The translations under genes were made by a program, and so were the position numbers. Positions 7,663 to 16,913 of a stretch of 63,080 nt of DNA are shown piece after piece (within the stretch, counting starts at the first letter, position 1; every line of letters starts with the position of its first letter). Below the pieces are notes generated by a model that was not told the origin of the DNA, searched no databases, and saw nothing but the letters and a program-made list of their open reading frames with translations. The stretch is taken from contig JACRDQ010000033.1 of NCBI GenBank assembly GCA_016218545.1, positions 1-63,080 of the forward strand, given 5' to 3'. Source of the DNA: Elusimicrobiota bacterium (GTDB lineage Bacteria > Elusimicrobiota > Elusimicrobia > UBA1565 > UBA9628).

Positions 7663-8715
7663 ATGGCAATCGACCAGAAAGAGATCGCGGAGACGCTGGG
7701 CAAGCAGGTCGTCTACGACGGCGAAGGCTACACGCGCGAGGGCCTCGAGCAGATGCTCGGGGACTACCAGTCCAAGAACACCACGGACCTCAAGAAGTTC
7801 GGCGAGCTCTCGGACGCCTATTCCCGCCTCTCCAAGGAGATGTCCGCGGACATCTCCGGGCAGAAGACGGTCGCGGAGTACCTCTCCGCGATCTTCACGC
7901 TCCAGCGCCTCGGCACCAACCTCAAGGGCCTCCTGGCCAAGCTCCCGCTCCTGGGCTCCTTTGCTCCCAGCCGCGACTTGAAGGAGCTCCTGGGCGAGAA
8001 GATCGAGATCGCCCAGACGCGTGTCCGGGAGGTCGGCAACTACCTCGAGGCCCTGCAGGCCGACGTCAAGCACCTTCAGGACGACATCGCCCGGCTCAAC
8101 AAGAAGATGCTCGACGCCTCGCGCAACGAGGAGAAGGCGGCGAGCTATGTCCTCGAGCTCGAGGACCTGCGCAAGAAGCTCGAGGGGTCCATGGCGGCCC
8201 TGGCCCCGAAGTCCTCCGACGCCCGGGAGGTCGGCGCCAGGGTCGACGAGGTCAAGAAGGCCATCTGGGAGCACGGGGCCAAGCTCCGCCTCTACGCCAA
8301 CGCCGAGGACCGGCTGGCCGCCATCGTCAAGATGAACAACAACTTCCTGGAGATCATGACGAACCTGCACGGGAACATGACGAGCCTCTACGAGTCGGGC
8401 AACGAGGTCTTGAACGAGCTCCACGGCAACCTGGCCGGGCTGGCCTCCATCTCGAAGGCGGGCGAGCTCTCGGTGGAGATGCACCGTTCCATGGAATCGC
8501 TCAAGAAGTCGGTCAACAAGCTGGCCGGCCTGGCCTCGGAGACCTCGCTCTTCCTGGCCAAGAACGTGGACCGCATGACCGCGGAGATGAAGATCTACGA
8601 CACCGAGACCGAGGCCCTCGTGGAGAGCAACCTCGCGGCGGAGCGCGAGATACGCGAGTCCCGCATCAACGAGACCATCGAGCTCGCCAAGAAGGAGCGC
8701 GCTGAGAAGCGCTGA
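7663..8715 (+). CDS. Coiled-coil protein, first gene of the AAA/GHKL cluster
   Basis: A 350-residue soluble protein without signal peptide or membrane segment. Heptad-like helices dominate residues about 25-70, 110-185 and 195-350 (for example DVKHLQDDIARLNKKMLDAS). One less helical patch is rich in Leu (KGLLAKLPLLGSFAP). The very basic and acidic C-terminus (ETIELAKKERAEKR) looks like a single long helix. There is some resemblance to TelA-type and other toxic-anion-resistance coiled coils, too weak to name it. ATG with AGGAGG 6 nt upstream and a TAGTAT -10 at 7637. It is probably the structural or scaffolding member of the six-gene unit. Confidence 0.82.
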   Translation: MAIDQKEIAETLGKQVVYDGEGYTREGLEQMLGDYQSKNTTDLKKFGELSDAYSRLSKEMSADISGQKTVAEYLSAIFTLQRLGTNLKGLLAKLPLLGSFAPSRDLKELLGEKIEIAQTRVREVGNYLEALQADVKHLQDDIARLNKKMLDASRNEEKAASYVLELEDLRKKLEGSMAALAPKSSDAREVGARVDEVKKAIWEHGAKLRLYANAEDRLAAIVKMNNNFLEIMTNLHGNMTSLYESGNEVLNELHGNLAGLASISKAGELSVEMHRSMESLKKSVNKLAGLASETSLFLAKNVDRMTAEMKIYDTETEALVESNLAAEREIRESRINETIELAKKERAEKR

Positions 8716-8737
8716 CGCTCCCCTGCGTCCGCCCCCG

Positions 8738-9706
8738 ATGAAGGCAGGCCGGCTCAAGCCCGTGGCTGGCGCTGAGCTCGAGAGCCTGGCCTCCGTCGCC
8801 TCCCGCCTCATCCTGGCCGGCCGGCTGGGGAGGGTCTTCCCCGACCCCTACCTCTGCAGCGACTACCTCCGCGCCCTGGCGCCCTCCTTCCATGGAGGCG
8901 CGCACGCGGGCGTGGAGGTGGACCTCGGCAGCGGCCTTCCGGGCATGCAGCACCTCGTCGATGTCTGGGCCGACTGCCGGAGCGCGCCGGACTTCATCCG
9001 CGAGATGGAGCACCGGCTGGGCCTGGGGCGGAGCCTGCCCCCGGGGTCCGCGGCGCGGCTCTCCTACTACCGCAGGCTCGTGGCGCTCGACCTCAAGCCC
9101 CTGACCCGGGTGGCCGTGGCCCTGCGGCGGGTGGACCGGGAGGCGGCCTCGGCCTTCTTCGAGGTGGTCTTCGACCGCTTCGACCCGGCGGAGCAGGTCT
9201 TCGTCCGGCACACCCTCATGCTCGAGCAGGCGGAGTCGGGCCGCCGGGGAGCGCTCATCGACCTTGCCGGGGACTACAGCCGCCAGACCTCGGAGCTCCG
9301 CGACAAGCTCGAGAAGTTCGCGGGCGACGATTCCGAGATCGCCTTCCTGCTCATGGGGCGCCTGCCCGGGGTCCGGGTGGAGGAGGTCGTCCGGGCCCGG
9401 ATCGGGCCGCTCTGGAGCGAGGCCGCGCCCGCTCCGGAGGGCTGGCGCGAGGGGGGCTGCGTCCTCCACCTGCCGGTGGACCGGGCCTCCACGTCGCTCC
9501 GGGAGGACCGCGACGACGACCCTTTCTCCGGAATCTACCGCCACTTCCTTTCCGAGGTGTCGCGCTCCATCGTCGAAGAGGAAGCCAGGCGCCTCGGCTA
9601 TCGGGTGCACAAGGACCGCAAGTTCGCGTGCGAGGCCACCGTCGCCGACGGGCTCCGGAGGAAGCTGGCCGAGGCCGGGACCAGGAACCTCATCTACACC
9701 GTATGA
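8738..9706 (+). CDS. Uncharacterised cytoplasmic protein, AAA/GHKL cluster
   Basis: A 322-residue protein that I do not recognise. It has no signal peptide or membrane segment and is rich in Arg, Glu and Asp. The first half is helical (ESLASVASRLILAGRLG, SAARLSYYRRLVALDLK). The middle (GALIDLAGDYSRQTSELRDK) may be coiled coil. The C-terminal part contains a hydrophobic strand followed by an acidic patch (REDRDDDPFSGIYRHFLSEV) and then EEEARRLGYRVHKDRKFACEATVADGL, which could be an alpha/beta domain. Gaps to the neighbours are 22 and 16 nt, so it should be co-transcribed. The codon use is that of the rest of the cluster. Confidence 0.78.
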   Translation: MKAGRLKPVAGAELESLASVASRLILAGRLGRVFPDPYLCSDYLRALAPSFHGGAHAGVEVDLGSGLPGMQHLVDVWADCRSAPDFIREMEHRLGLGRSLPPGSAARLSYYRRLVALDLKPLTRVAVALRRVDREAASAFFEVVFDRFDPAEQVFVRHTLMLEQAESGRRGALIDLAGDYSRQTSELRDKLEKFAGDDSEIAFLLMGRLPGVRVEEVVRARIGPLWSEAAPAPEGWREGGCVLHLPVDRASTSLREDRDDDPFSGIYRHFLSEVSRSIVEEEARRLGYRVHKDRKFACEATVADGLRRKLAEAGTRNLIYTV

Positions 9707-9722
9707 CCGAGCGGCCAAGACC

Positions 9723-11312
9723 ATGAAACTGACTGTCGAGACGAGGGACGTCGCACGGGAGCTGCCGGACTCAAGGGCCGCGGTCGTGACCGCCGGGCTG
9801 GGCCGCGCCCTGGCCGAGGCAGACCCCGGGGACTTCGGGACCACGGCTTTGAACCTCTCCATCCTGGACGCGGTGTCCGGGGCACTGGCCACGGCCGCGG
9901 CCTTCTGCCGCATCCCCGCGGCCCGGTCGCTCCGGACCCCCGGCCCGGCCGCGGGCCTCATCCTGGCGCACGAGGCCGCAGACCGCCTCGCGGCCCTGGG
10001 CGCGGCGGACGAGCCCCCGGAGGCCGCCGGCCTGACCCTGCGCGACTACCAGGACCTGGCCGGGCTGGACGGCCCGGGGACCCTGGACCTCCTGGTCAAG
10101 GACGCGGTCGGCTTCCTCAAGTTCTACCTGCGCCACCCCGACTCTTCCAAGCGACCCCGCCGCGACAGCGAGTCCCTGCGCTGCCTGGTCTCCTATTTCC
10201 GGCTCGCCGCGCGGCTCATCGCGAGGATGTTCCCTCCGCCCTCGGACCTGGAGGTGCGGACCCAGAGGCTCGAGCTCTCCGGCGGCCGGGTGAGCCGCGC
10301 CCGGCTCGAGGAGCCCAGCGGGCTCCTGCCGGTCACCTTCGACGACGTGGTCGGCAACGAGGAGTTCGTCAAGGCCGGCGCCCGCCTGTCGCGCGACATC
10401 GCGGGTTTCGACCTCAAGGAGGGGAAGAATCCCAAGAAGGTCCGCAACAAGATCCTCTTCGTGCTCGGCGCTCCCGGGTGCGGCAAGACCGTCACGGCGC
10501 ACGCCATCGGGAACCATTTCCTCGGACTGTGCAGGGATGCGTCCCTGCCCGCCCGCGTGAGGGTCATCCGCAGGACGGACTGGGCCTCATCCTACCAGAA
10601 CCAGTCCGCCAGCCGCCTGCTGGAGATCTTCCAGGAGGAAGTCTTCAAGTTCGACGGCGTCTGCGGCGTGTACTGGCCGGACATCGACACCGCGTTCGCG
10701 GCCCGCGGGGACGCCGACATCCGGCAGGAGGAGAAGGCCAACCTGGGAACCATCTTCGGCATCCTCGACGGGACCATCGGCCCCAAGAACGGCAAGTGGT
10801 TCATGGTCTGCGACGCCAACACCCTCCATATGGACGAGGCGACCTTGAGCCGCCTCTCCCAGTCGCCGGTCAAGGCCCTCGGCCCCCGGACCCCCGAGGA
10901 CTACGTGCGCCTCCTTCGCGACGTCAAGCTCCGCGGCAAGGGGACCTGGCTCAAGGCCACGGAGGACGCGTGGGCCTCGGTCGGGCGGCGCTGCGTCGCG
11001 GAGAAGCTCTCCGGCCGGTCCGTGGACAACCTCGCGGGCCGCATCCTCACCGAGATCGAGGACTTCACCGAGCCTCCGGAGTACTTCTCCCTGGATTTCG
11101 CGGCCAAGGCCAAGATGATCGCGGAGCTTTCCAGGACCGTGACGGCCGCCCGCATCGAGGAGCTCATCGGCGAGCATGTCCGCTTCGAGCGCGAGGCCCA
11201 GGCCAAGGCCGAGGAGGAGCGCTTCCGGGGGCGCGTGGACGAGATCCGCTTCCACCTGAGCGCCCAGAGGGCGGCGCTCCAGATGCCCCCGGGGGCGGGC
11301 GATGGCCGCTAG
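9723..11312 (+). CDS. AAA+ ATPase of the AAA/GHKL cluster
   Basis: A 529-residue protein. An N-terminal helical region (about 1-185) precedes an AAA+ module: KILFVLGAPGCGKTVTAHAI (Walker A, about 250), GVYWPDIDTAF (Walker B position, with Asp but without the usual following Glu), KWFMVCDANTL (sensor 1, Asn) and SRLSQSPVKAL (arginine-finger region). C-terminal helices follow (RIEELIGEHVRFEREAQAKAEEE). The DE-to-DI change could slow ATP hydrolysis. The ATG at 9723 gives full length; the gene ends inside the first 11 nt of the next gene. A remodelling role on the neighbouring GHKL proteins is my inference. A small family of AAA proteins with similar architecture is annotated only as AAA family ATPase elsewhere. 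Confidence 0.85.
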   Translation: MKLTVETRDVARELPDSRAAVVTAGLGRALAEADPGDFGTTALNLSILDAVSGALATAAAFCRIPAARSLRTPGPAAGLILAHEAADRLAALGAADEPPEAAGLTLRDYQDLAGLDGPGTLDLLVKDAVGFLKFYLRHPDSSKRPRRDSESLRCLVSYFRLAARLIARMFPPPSDLEVRTQRLELSGGRVSRARLEEPSGLLPVTFDDVVGNEEFVKAGARLSRDIAGFDLKEGKNPKKVRNKILFVLGAPGCGKTVTAHAIGNHFLGLCRDASLPARVRVIRRTDWASSYQNQSASRLLEIFQEEVFKFDGVCGVYWPDIDTAFAARGDADIRQEEKANLGTIFGILDGTIGPKNGKWFMVCDANTLHMDEATLSRLSQSPVKALGPRTPEDYVRLLRDVKLRGKGTWLKATEDAWASVGRRCVAEKLSGRSVDNLAGRILTEIEDFTEPPEYFSLDFAAKAKMIAELSRTVTAARIEELIGEHVRFEREAQAKAEEERFRGRVDEIRFHLSAQRAALQMPPGAGDGR

Positions 11313-12999
11313 AACGACCACGGCCTCGGTCCCGGGGCTCGTCAAGGACCTCGTCGACCAGTTCTCGGACCCCTTGGCGTTCTACCGCGAGCTCATCCAG
11401 AACTCCATCGACGCCGGCTCCAACCGCATCGACGTGGTCCTCGAGTACGACGAGAAGACGGGGGTCGCGCGCTTCTCGGTCGAAGACGACGGGGAAGGCA
11501 TGGACGAGCGCATCATCGACGACTACTTCCTCGTGCTCTTCCGCTCCACCAAGGAGGACGACCTCACCAAGATCGGCAAGTTCGGGGTGGGCCTCGTCTC
11601 CGTGTTCAGCCTCAGGCCCGAGCTCGTGCGGGTGCACACGGCCAAGGCCGGAGAGTCCTGGCGGCTCGACTTCCCCAGCTTCCGGCGCTACGACAAGTAC
11701 CGGGTCGCGGCCATGCGCGAGGGCACCCTCGTCGAGATCTTCAAGAAGCTCGAGCCCGCCGCCTACGCTAGGCTCGCCCAGGACTCCCTCAAGACCGTGC
11801 GCTTCTGGTGCCGCTATTCGGAGACGAGGATCACCTTCCAGGACCGCCGGGCCGGGGGCGAGCCCGTCATGGTCAACGAGCCCTTCGACCTGCCCGGGGG
11901 GGCGAGCCTGCGCCACTCCGAGGAGGGGACCGAGCTCGTGCTGGGCTTCTCCGCCGAGCCCAAGCCGCTCTTCGGGTTCTACAACAAGGGTCTGACCCTC
12001 AAGGAGGGTTTCCACCCGCACTTCGCGGGCGTGTCCTTCAGGATCAAGTCGCGCTACCTCGAGCACACGATCACGCGGGACAACGTGCTCGAGGACGACA
12101 ACTACCGCAAGGCCATGGACATCGTGGCCCGCTTGGTCGAAGAGAAGCTGCCGCCCCTGCTCAGGCAGGAGATGAAGGACGCGGCCGGCAGGATCGCGGG
12201 CCGCGCCGCCTCCGGCGAGGCTCCGGACCCAGCGCTCTCGGCCGCCTGGGAGGCGCGCGCCCCCTTCCTCAAGACCCTCTTCTCCGGCCGCTTCGCCCGG
12301 TGGAAAAGGTCGGATTGGAGGCTCTTTCCGTCCGTGACGGGCCGAGCCCTCTCCCTCTCCGAGCTCGAGGACGCGCTTTCGGAGTCCGACGGCGTCCTCT
12401 ACGCGGCCGCGACCGCCGACCGGGTGGCCTCCGCGCTCGCCGACCGCGGCTTTCCCGTGCTGGTCCCCGGGCCCTGGATGAACGAGCTGGGCGGGTCCTG
12501 GCTGGGCGGGGTCTCGGTGCGCGAGGCCTCGTCGAGCTTCATGCAGCCCGGGCTCCTGCCCGAGGCCAAGCTCGACGCGGCCTTGAGGGCCCTGCTCAAG
12601 ACCCTCTCGACGCTCGACGCGGCCTCCGGGGCCAAGTACCGGGGCATCGCGGCCGCTGATTTCGACTACGCGGGCTCGTGCATCGCGGACCGCCTCTTCG
12701 TCACCCAGGCGGAGCCGGGGGCGCTGTCTGCGGTGGACGAGCCGGTGGCGTCCTCCCTCTTCTCGCTCTGGCGCTCGCGGCGGCACGCGGTGCTCAACGC
12801 CGGCCACCCCTTCGTGCGCAGCCTCTCCAAGGTCCACGCGGACATGCCCGGCCTGGCCGCGTTCATGCTCCTGAAGTCTTTGCACCTGCACGACGGGCCG
12901 GTGCCCGTCGGCAAGGCCGGCAAGTACTCCAACCTCGCGGAGAAGGCGGAGGGCAGGCTCCTGTCCGCCGCGCTGAAGCTCGACCGGGGGCCCCGATGA
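11302..12999 (+). CDS. GHKL (Hsp90/MutL-type) ATPase of the AAA/GHKL cluster
   Basis: A 565-residue protein with an intact N-terminal GHKL ATP-binding fold: FYRELIQNSIDAGSNRI (N box with Glu and Asn, about residue 27), VEDDGEGMD (G1 box, about 60) and IGKFGVGLVSVF (G2 box, about 91). A second domain with the conserved HTITRDNVLEDDNYRKAMDI lies at about 255-275. This matches Hsp90-like ATP-binding proteins rather than histidine kinases, since no HisKA or receiver domain is present. The C-terminal 250 residues are unassigned. The start overlaps the AAA gene by 11 nt and the stop overlaps the next gene through ATGA, so translation of the three is coupled. Confidence 0.88.
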   Translation: MAARTTTASVPGLVKDLVDQFSDPLAFYRELIQNSIDAGSNRIDVVLEYDEKTGVARFSVEDDGEGMDERIIDDYFLVLFRSTKEDDLTKIGKFGVGLVSVFSLRPELVRVHTAKAGESWRLDFPSFRRYDKYRVAAMREGTLVEIFKKLEPAAYARLAQDSLKTVRFWCRYSETRITFQDRRAGGEPVMVNEPFDLPGGASLRHSEEGTELVLGFSAEPKPLFGFYNKGLTLKEGFHPHFAGVSFRIKSRYLEHTITRDNVLEDDNYRKAMDIVARLVEEKLPPLLRQEMKDAAGRIAGRAASGEAPDPALSAAWEARAPFLKTLFSGRFARWKRSDWRLFPSVTGRALSLSELEDALSESDGVLYAAATADRVASALADRGFPVLVPGPWMNELGGSWLGGVSVREASSSFMQPGLLPEAKLDAALRALLKTLSTLDAASGAKYRGIAAADFDYAGSCIADRLFVTQAEPGALSAVDEPVASSLFSLWRSRRHAVLNAGHPFVRSLSKVHADMPGLAAFMLLKSLHLHDGPVPVGKAGKYSNLAEKAEGRLLSAALKLDRGPR

Positions 13000-15900
13000 C
13001 CGCTCCCGAGACCGGCCTGCCGGCCGACTCCTCCGGAGCGCGGCTCGTCTCCTCCGGGGCGTTCCGGGTGGACCGCGGCCGCGCCCTCGACAAGCTGATG
13101 CGCTTCCAGCTCCCGGAGGCGGGGATGTTTGTCCTGCCTCTCCTGCGCTGCGCCGTGGCCTCGGGCGCCTCCCGCGTGCGCATCACGACCCTCAAGCTCG
13201 GCTCCCTGGCGAGCAGGTTCGTGGCGCGCTTCGACGGACGGCCCTTCACGCCCGCGGAGCTGCAGGACCCGTACTCGATCCTGTTCAACAAGCGCACTCC
13301 CGAGACCGCGCGCAACCGCGAGCTGGCCGTGGCCCTCTTGACCGCGCTCCGGATCAAGCAGGGCGTGCTCAGCGTGACCTCGGGCTCCGGCACGGCCCGG
13401 GTGCGGCTGGACGTGCGTTCCCTCAGGGAGGAGACGGTCCGGACCGTGACGGAAGAGGCGGCCGACACCGCCTTCGAGCTGACCCGCGGCGAGCTCGTGG
13501 GTCCCTTCGACGACGTGGTGGCCATCGTCCGCCGTTCCTGCGCCGCCTGCCGCATCTCCGTGCTGGTCGACGGGGTCGAGGCGGCCCGGATCCCGGCGCT
13601 CGACCCGGAGACGAGCCTCTATTTCGAGGATGGGGGCGTGCGCGGCTGGCTCACCGTGCCGCGCTCCCTGGAGGACTCAAGCGTCCTCCGGGCCTTCACC
13701 CACGGCGTCGAGGCCGGGCCGTTCTCCTATCAACTCCCCGTGGCCCAGGTCGAGGGCCTCGTCAACGACGACCGCTTCGCCCTCAGCGTGTCCCAGACCG
13801 GGGTGGCGGCCACGGGCAGGTTCAAGACCGCGATGGGGGTGGTGGAGCGGCAGACGGAGAGGCTCATCGAGAAGGTCATCGCGGGCTCCGAGGCGAGGCT
13901 GGCCAAGGCCGGGCTCCTCGTCGTCAAGAAGGGGCCGGCCGCGTGGATCGCCGGCCTGGACCGCGGCCGCGCGTTCTCCGAGCGGCCGGGCCTCGCGGCC
14001 CTGATGGGCCGCGCCGTGCGCTGGCTCTCCGAGGCGGGCGACCGCGAGCTCCAGGCCCTGGGGAAGCTGGGCTGGACCACGGGCTGGCTCCTGGACGCCT
14101 GCGAGAGGAGCCTCTCCGACCCGGCCAGGGACGCTAAGTCCCCCGCGCTCAAGGCGCTCTGGGACGCTCCCTTGCTCCTCGGCTCCAAGGTCGAGGCCCT
14201 GAGCATGCGTGACCTGGCGGCCATGCGCTCGAGGCTGGGTTTCGTGCCATACTCCACGCGCCTGGACCCCGGCGCCCCCGTCCCGTTTCCCGTGGTCTGG
14301 TCCTCGGGAGAGCGGGCGGGACGGCTCCTGCGCAAGCTCTTCGCGGACGCTCTCAAGGACGTGACCGTCCCGAGCGGAGGGTCCATCGCGGCGAAGCTGG
14401 AGGCCGCGGTCACCGCTCAAGCCGATGCCCGGGTCCTGCACCTCATGGGACTGGGCGAACTCCTCATCCGGGAGAGCCTGGTCTGCGATGGGTTCTCGGT
14501 CGAGGTCGCGATCCCTGGCTCTCCCTCGGCCGACGGGGCCCAGGTCTACCTCTGGGAGGAGGCAGGGCCCAGGCGCCTGGACATGTCTCCCAGGCTCAAG
14601 TTCGCGGCCGCGATCCTGGGGGCTTCGGGGTCCGTGTCCGACGCGGTCCTCGGCAAGCTCGTGGCCGCGGCCTCGGCCTGCGCCGAGGGCCTCTACCGAC
14701 GGCTCGCCCACGAGTACGACTGCTGGAAGACCGACGCCCGGAACGCGGCCATCAGGAGAGGGCTCCTCGAGCTTCTGGCCGCCTCGGCCTGCGAGCCGGG
14801 AGGCGCGGGCCTCGGCGAGAGCAAGGGGTGGCTGGCCGGCCTCTCGCTTTTCCGCACCGACTCGGGCTGGACCGACTACCGGCGCCTGAAGGCCGCCTTC
14901 GACGAGGGGAAGCTCCTGGCCGCAGCCTCCTCGCTCCAAGCCGCGGGGACGATGCGGCGCGAGCCGGTCTTCCTGGGCCCTGAGTACCAGCGCAGCCTGC
15001 TGGAGGACCTCCTGCCCGGAGCGGCCTTCCTGGCGGTCGAGGGGTTCAAGCCCGTCGCGAGGCTCGAGGACGCCTTCCTTTTTTTCAAGAAGACGTCCCC
15101 TGTCGCGTGCGGGCACAAGAGCCACCTGGGGTGCCTGGCGGTCGTTTCCGGACTGGACGTCCATTTGACGGTCGGGGGGTCCGAGGAGGGCCGCGCCCTT
15201 AGCCTGCCCTGGGGCACGGTCGCGGCCCTGGGAGGGGATGCAGGGCTTGCCGACCTCGCGGCGAGGCTGGCCAGCCGCCTCGACCTGGCCGCGGCCATGG
15301 CCGCCGCCATCGTCGAGACCCACGGCACCGCGTGGCGCTGCCCCGAGCACAATGCCAGGAGGTTCCTGCTCAAGGCCGTGCCCCGGGTCCTGGCTCCGTG
15401 GCCGGGGCATCCCGGCGAGGGCGCGGTCAGCCGCCTGCAGGACCTTCTGGCCTCGCTGGCCTTCTTCCAGAGTTCGTCCCAGGTGGGGCTCACGCTCGAA
15501 CATCTGGGCTCCCTGTTCGCCTCGAGCGACAGGGTGACCTACGCCCTGCGCGGGGCCGGCGCCTCGGACCTCTACGCGGACCTGCTGCTCGACGGAGCGG
15601 AGCTGGACGCCGTCAGGAGACTCTTCCCGAACCGCTCCGAGAAGCTCTTCGACATCGGAGTGCTTGTGGAGCCTGAGCCCGCGCCGGTCGAGCCCGTCCG
15701 CTCTGTCGCGGGCCCTGCCTTGAGCCCGGAGCCCGTGGTCCTCAAGGTCCCGGCTACGGATGGCATCCGCGTGGAAGCCCGGGCTCCTGCGGCGCCGGCC
15801 GCCTGGCTGGCGCGCACGAGCCTCCAGGCTCCGTCTCCCATGCTCTTCGAGCGGCGCTACGAGGCCCCGGGAGCGCGCGCCCTCATCGGCCTGTCCGAGC

Positions 15901-16856
15901 GGTGGAAGGAGGGCCTGGAGCTCATCTTGCGCAAGGGACAGGGCGAGCCTGACATGACCATCTCTCCGAAGGGCCTGCCCCTGGTCGGGACCGCGGTCCT
16001 GGACCTCTCCGCGAGCCCCGACCCAGGAGCGGTCCCGTCCGAGGAGGTCGTGCTCGGCCTCTTCCTCAGGTTCTACTCGGACCTCCTCGACGCCTGGCCC
16101 CTCGGCGGCCCGGGGGATGTCCGGCACCGCACCGGCGTGCGCTACCTGCTCAAGGTCCTGGAGCTCCACGACTATCCGGCGAACAACCCAGGCGGGGCTT
16201 GGGATGCGCTCCTCTCGCGCATGTTGTCCTTGCGCATGCTGCCCGCCCTGGGGATGGAGCTGGTCAGCCTCTCGACCCTCGCGGTCAAGGCCCGGGAGCG
16301 GGGCTTCCTGCCCTTCGCGGCCAAGCCCTTCTACCTCCGCAAGCCCGAGGACTCCTGGGTGCCGGTCCTGGGAAAGCCCGAGCAGGGAGCGGTCTCCCGG
16401 CTGGTCTGCGGCAAGCTCGGGGTCAAGCTCCGGCCCTACAAGCCGGAGCCCGAGGCGGCCGAGCCTCCTGCCGAGGAGTTCGCCGCCGTAGCGCAGGCCG
16501 AGGCTCCGGAACCGCCGGCCCTGGCCGTGCTCCGGCGCGTGCTCAAGAGGGTGCGGGGCAGGCGCGGGGTCAAGATCCTCCCGGCCAAGCCGGTCTGGCG
16601 GGACGAGGGAGGAGCGCAGCTTGTCCTCCTCGACGAGCACGAGCGCCTGGGCATCAGCACTCGCCACCTCATGGCGCGGGCCGTGGCGGACTCCGGGCTC
16701 GACGAGGCCAGGCAGGGCTACTACCTGGCGTCTTTGGTCTTCACCTCGGTCAATCGCATGCTGGGCGACATCACGGATCTCGACGACGTCCGGTTCCACG
16801 AGTCCCTGGCCGAGCTCCTGGCCTCGCCGGCAGGCCGCGCTCCGGGCGGAGGCTGA
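12996..16856 (+). CDS. Giant GHKL-related protein with degraded ATP site
   Basis: A 1286-residue cytoplasmic protein. Its N-terminal 400 residues align by eye with the upstream GHKL ATPase: LLRCAVASGASRVRI lies where the N box ELIQNSIDAGSNRI is, RFDGRPFTPAELQDPY replaces the G1 box, and EGLVNDDRFALSVSQTG followed by KTAMGVVERQTERLIEKV matches the second-domain motif. The Glu and Asn of the N box and the Gly residues of G1 and G2 are lost, so it should not hydrolyse ATP. About 880 further residues carry no domain I recognise; a Pro/Glu/Ala-rich linker (EPEPAPVEPVRSVAGPALSP) lies near residue 890 and a second acidic linker near 1150. ATG overlaps the previous stop (ATGA). Probably a partner of the intact GHKL ATPase. 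Confidence 0.85.
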   Translation: MTAPETGLPADSSGARLVSSGAFRVDRGRALDKLMRFQLPEAGMFVLPLLRCAVASGASRVRITTLKLGSLASRFVARFDGRPFTPAELQDPYSILFNKRTPETARNRELAVALLTALRIKQGVLSVTSGSGTARVRLDVRSLREETVRTVTEEAADTAFELTRGELVGPFDDVVAIVRRSCAACRISVLVDGVEAARIPALDPETSLYFEDGGVRGWLTVPRSLEDSSVLRAFTHGVEAGPFSYQLPVAQVEGLVNDDRFALSVSQTGVAATGRFKTAMGVVERQTERLIEKVIAGSEARLAKAGLLVVKKGPAAWIAGLDRGRAFSERPGLAALMGRAVRWLSEAGDRELQALGKLGWTTGWLLDACERSLSDPARDAKSPALKALWDAPLLLGSKVEALSMRDLAAMRSRLGFVPYSTRLDPGAPVPFPVVWSSGERAGRLLRKLFADALKDVTVPSGGSIAAKLEAAVTAQADARVLHLMGLGELLIRESLVCDGFSVEVAIPGSPSADGAQVYLWEEAGPRRLDMSPRLKFAAAILGASGSVSDAVLGKLVAAASACAEGLYRRLAHEYDCWKTDARNAAIRRGLLELLAASACEPGGAGLGESKGWLAGLSLFRTDSGWTDYRRLKAAFDEGKLLAAASSLQAAGTMRREPVFLGPEYQRSLLEDLLPGAAFLAVEGFKPVARLEDAFLFFKKTSPVACGHKSHLGCLAVVSGLDVHLTVGGSEEGRALSLPWGTVAALGGDAGLADLAARLASRLDLAAAMAAAIVETHGTAWRCPEHNARRFLLKAVPRVLAPWPGHPGEGAVSRLQDLLASLAFFQSSSQVGLTLEHLGSLFASSDRVTYALRGAGASDLYADLLLDGAELDAVRRLFPNRSEKLFDIGVLVEPEPAPVEPVRSVAGPALSPEPVVLKVPATDGIRVEARAPAAPAAWLARTSLQAPSPMLFERRYEAPGARALIGLSERWKEGLELILRKGQGEPDMTISPKGLPLVGTAVLDLSASPDPGAVPSEEVVLGLFLRFYSDLLDAWPLGGPGDVRHRTGVRYLLKVLELHDYPANNPGGAWDALLSRMLSLRMLPALGMELVSLSTLAVKARERGFLPFAAKPFYLRKPEDSWVPVLGKPEQGAVSRLVCGKLGVKLRPYKPEPEAAEPPAEEFAAVAQAEAPEPPALAVLRRVLKRVRGRRGVKILPAKPVWRDEGGAQLVLLDEHERLGISTRHLMARAVADSGLDEARQGYYLASLVFTSVNRMLGDITDLDDVRFHESLAELLASPAGRAPGGG

Positions 16857-16861
16857 GACTC

Positions 16862-16890
16862 TTGCCCGAGCGCCTCGGTAGTGATATGAT
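16862..16890 (+). promoter_or_regulatory. Internal promoter before the small helical gene
   Basis: TTGCCC at 16862-16867, a 17-bp spacer and TATGAT at 16885-16890, 23 nt before the ATG at 16914. The last gene of the cluster may thus also be expressed separately. Confidence 0.5.
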
Positions 16891-16913
16891 TGCTTAAGAG
16901 CACGGAGGTGGCT

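Noticed and set aside
13677..16799. Open frame of 1040 codons antisense to the giant GHKL-related gene
   Set aside because: Shadow of a high-GC gene: composition dominated by Arg, Gly, Pro, Leu and His, no domain, no ribosome binding site, fully antisense to a gene with better support.
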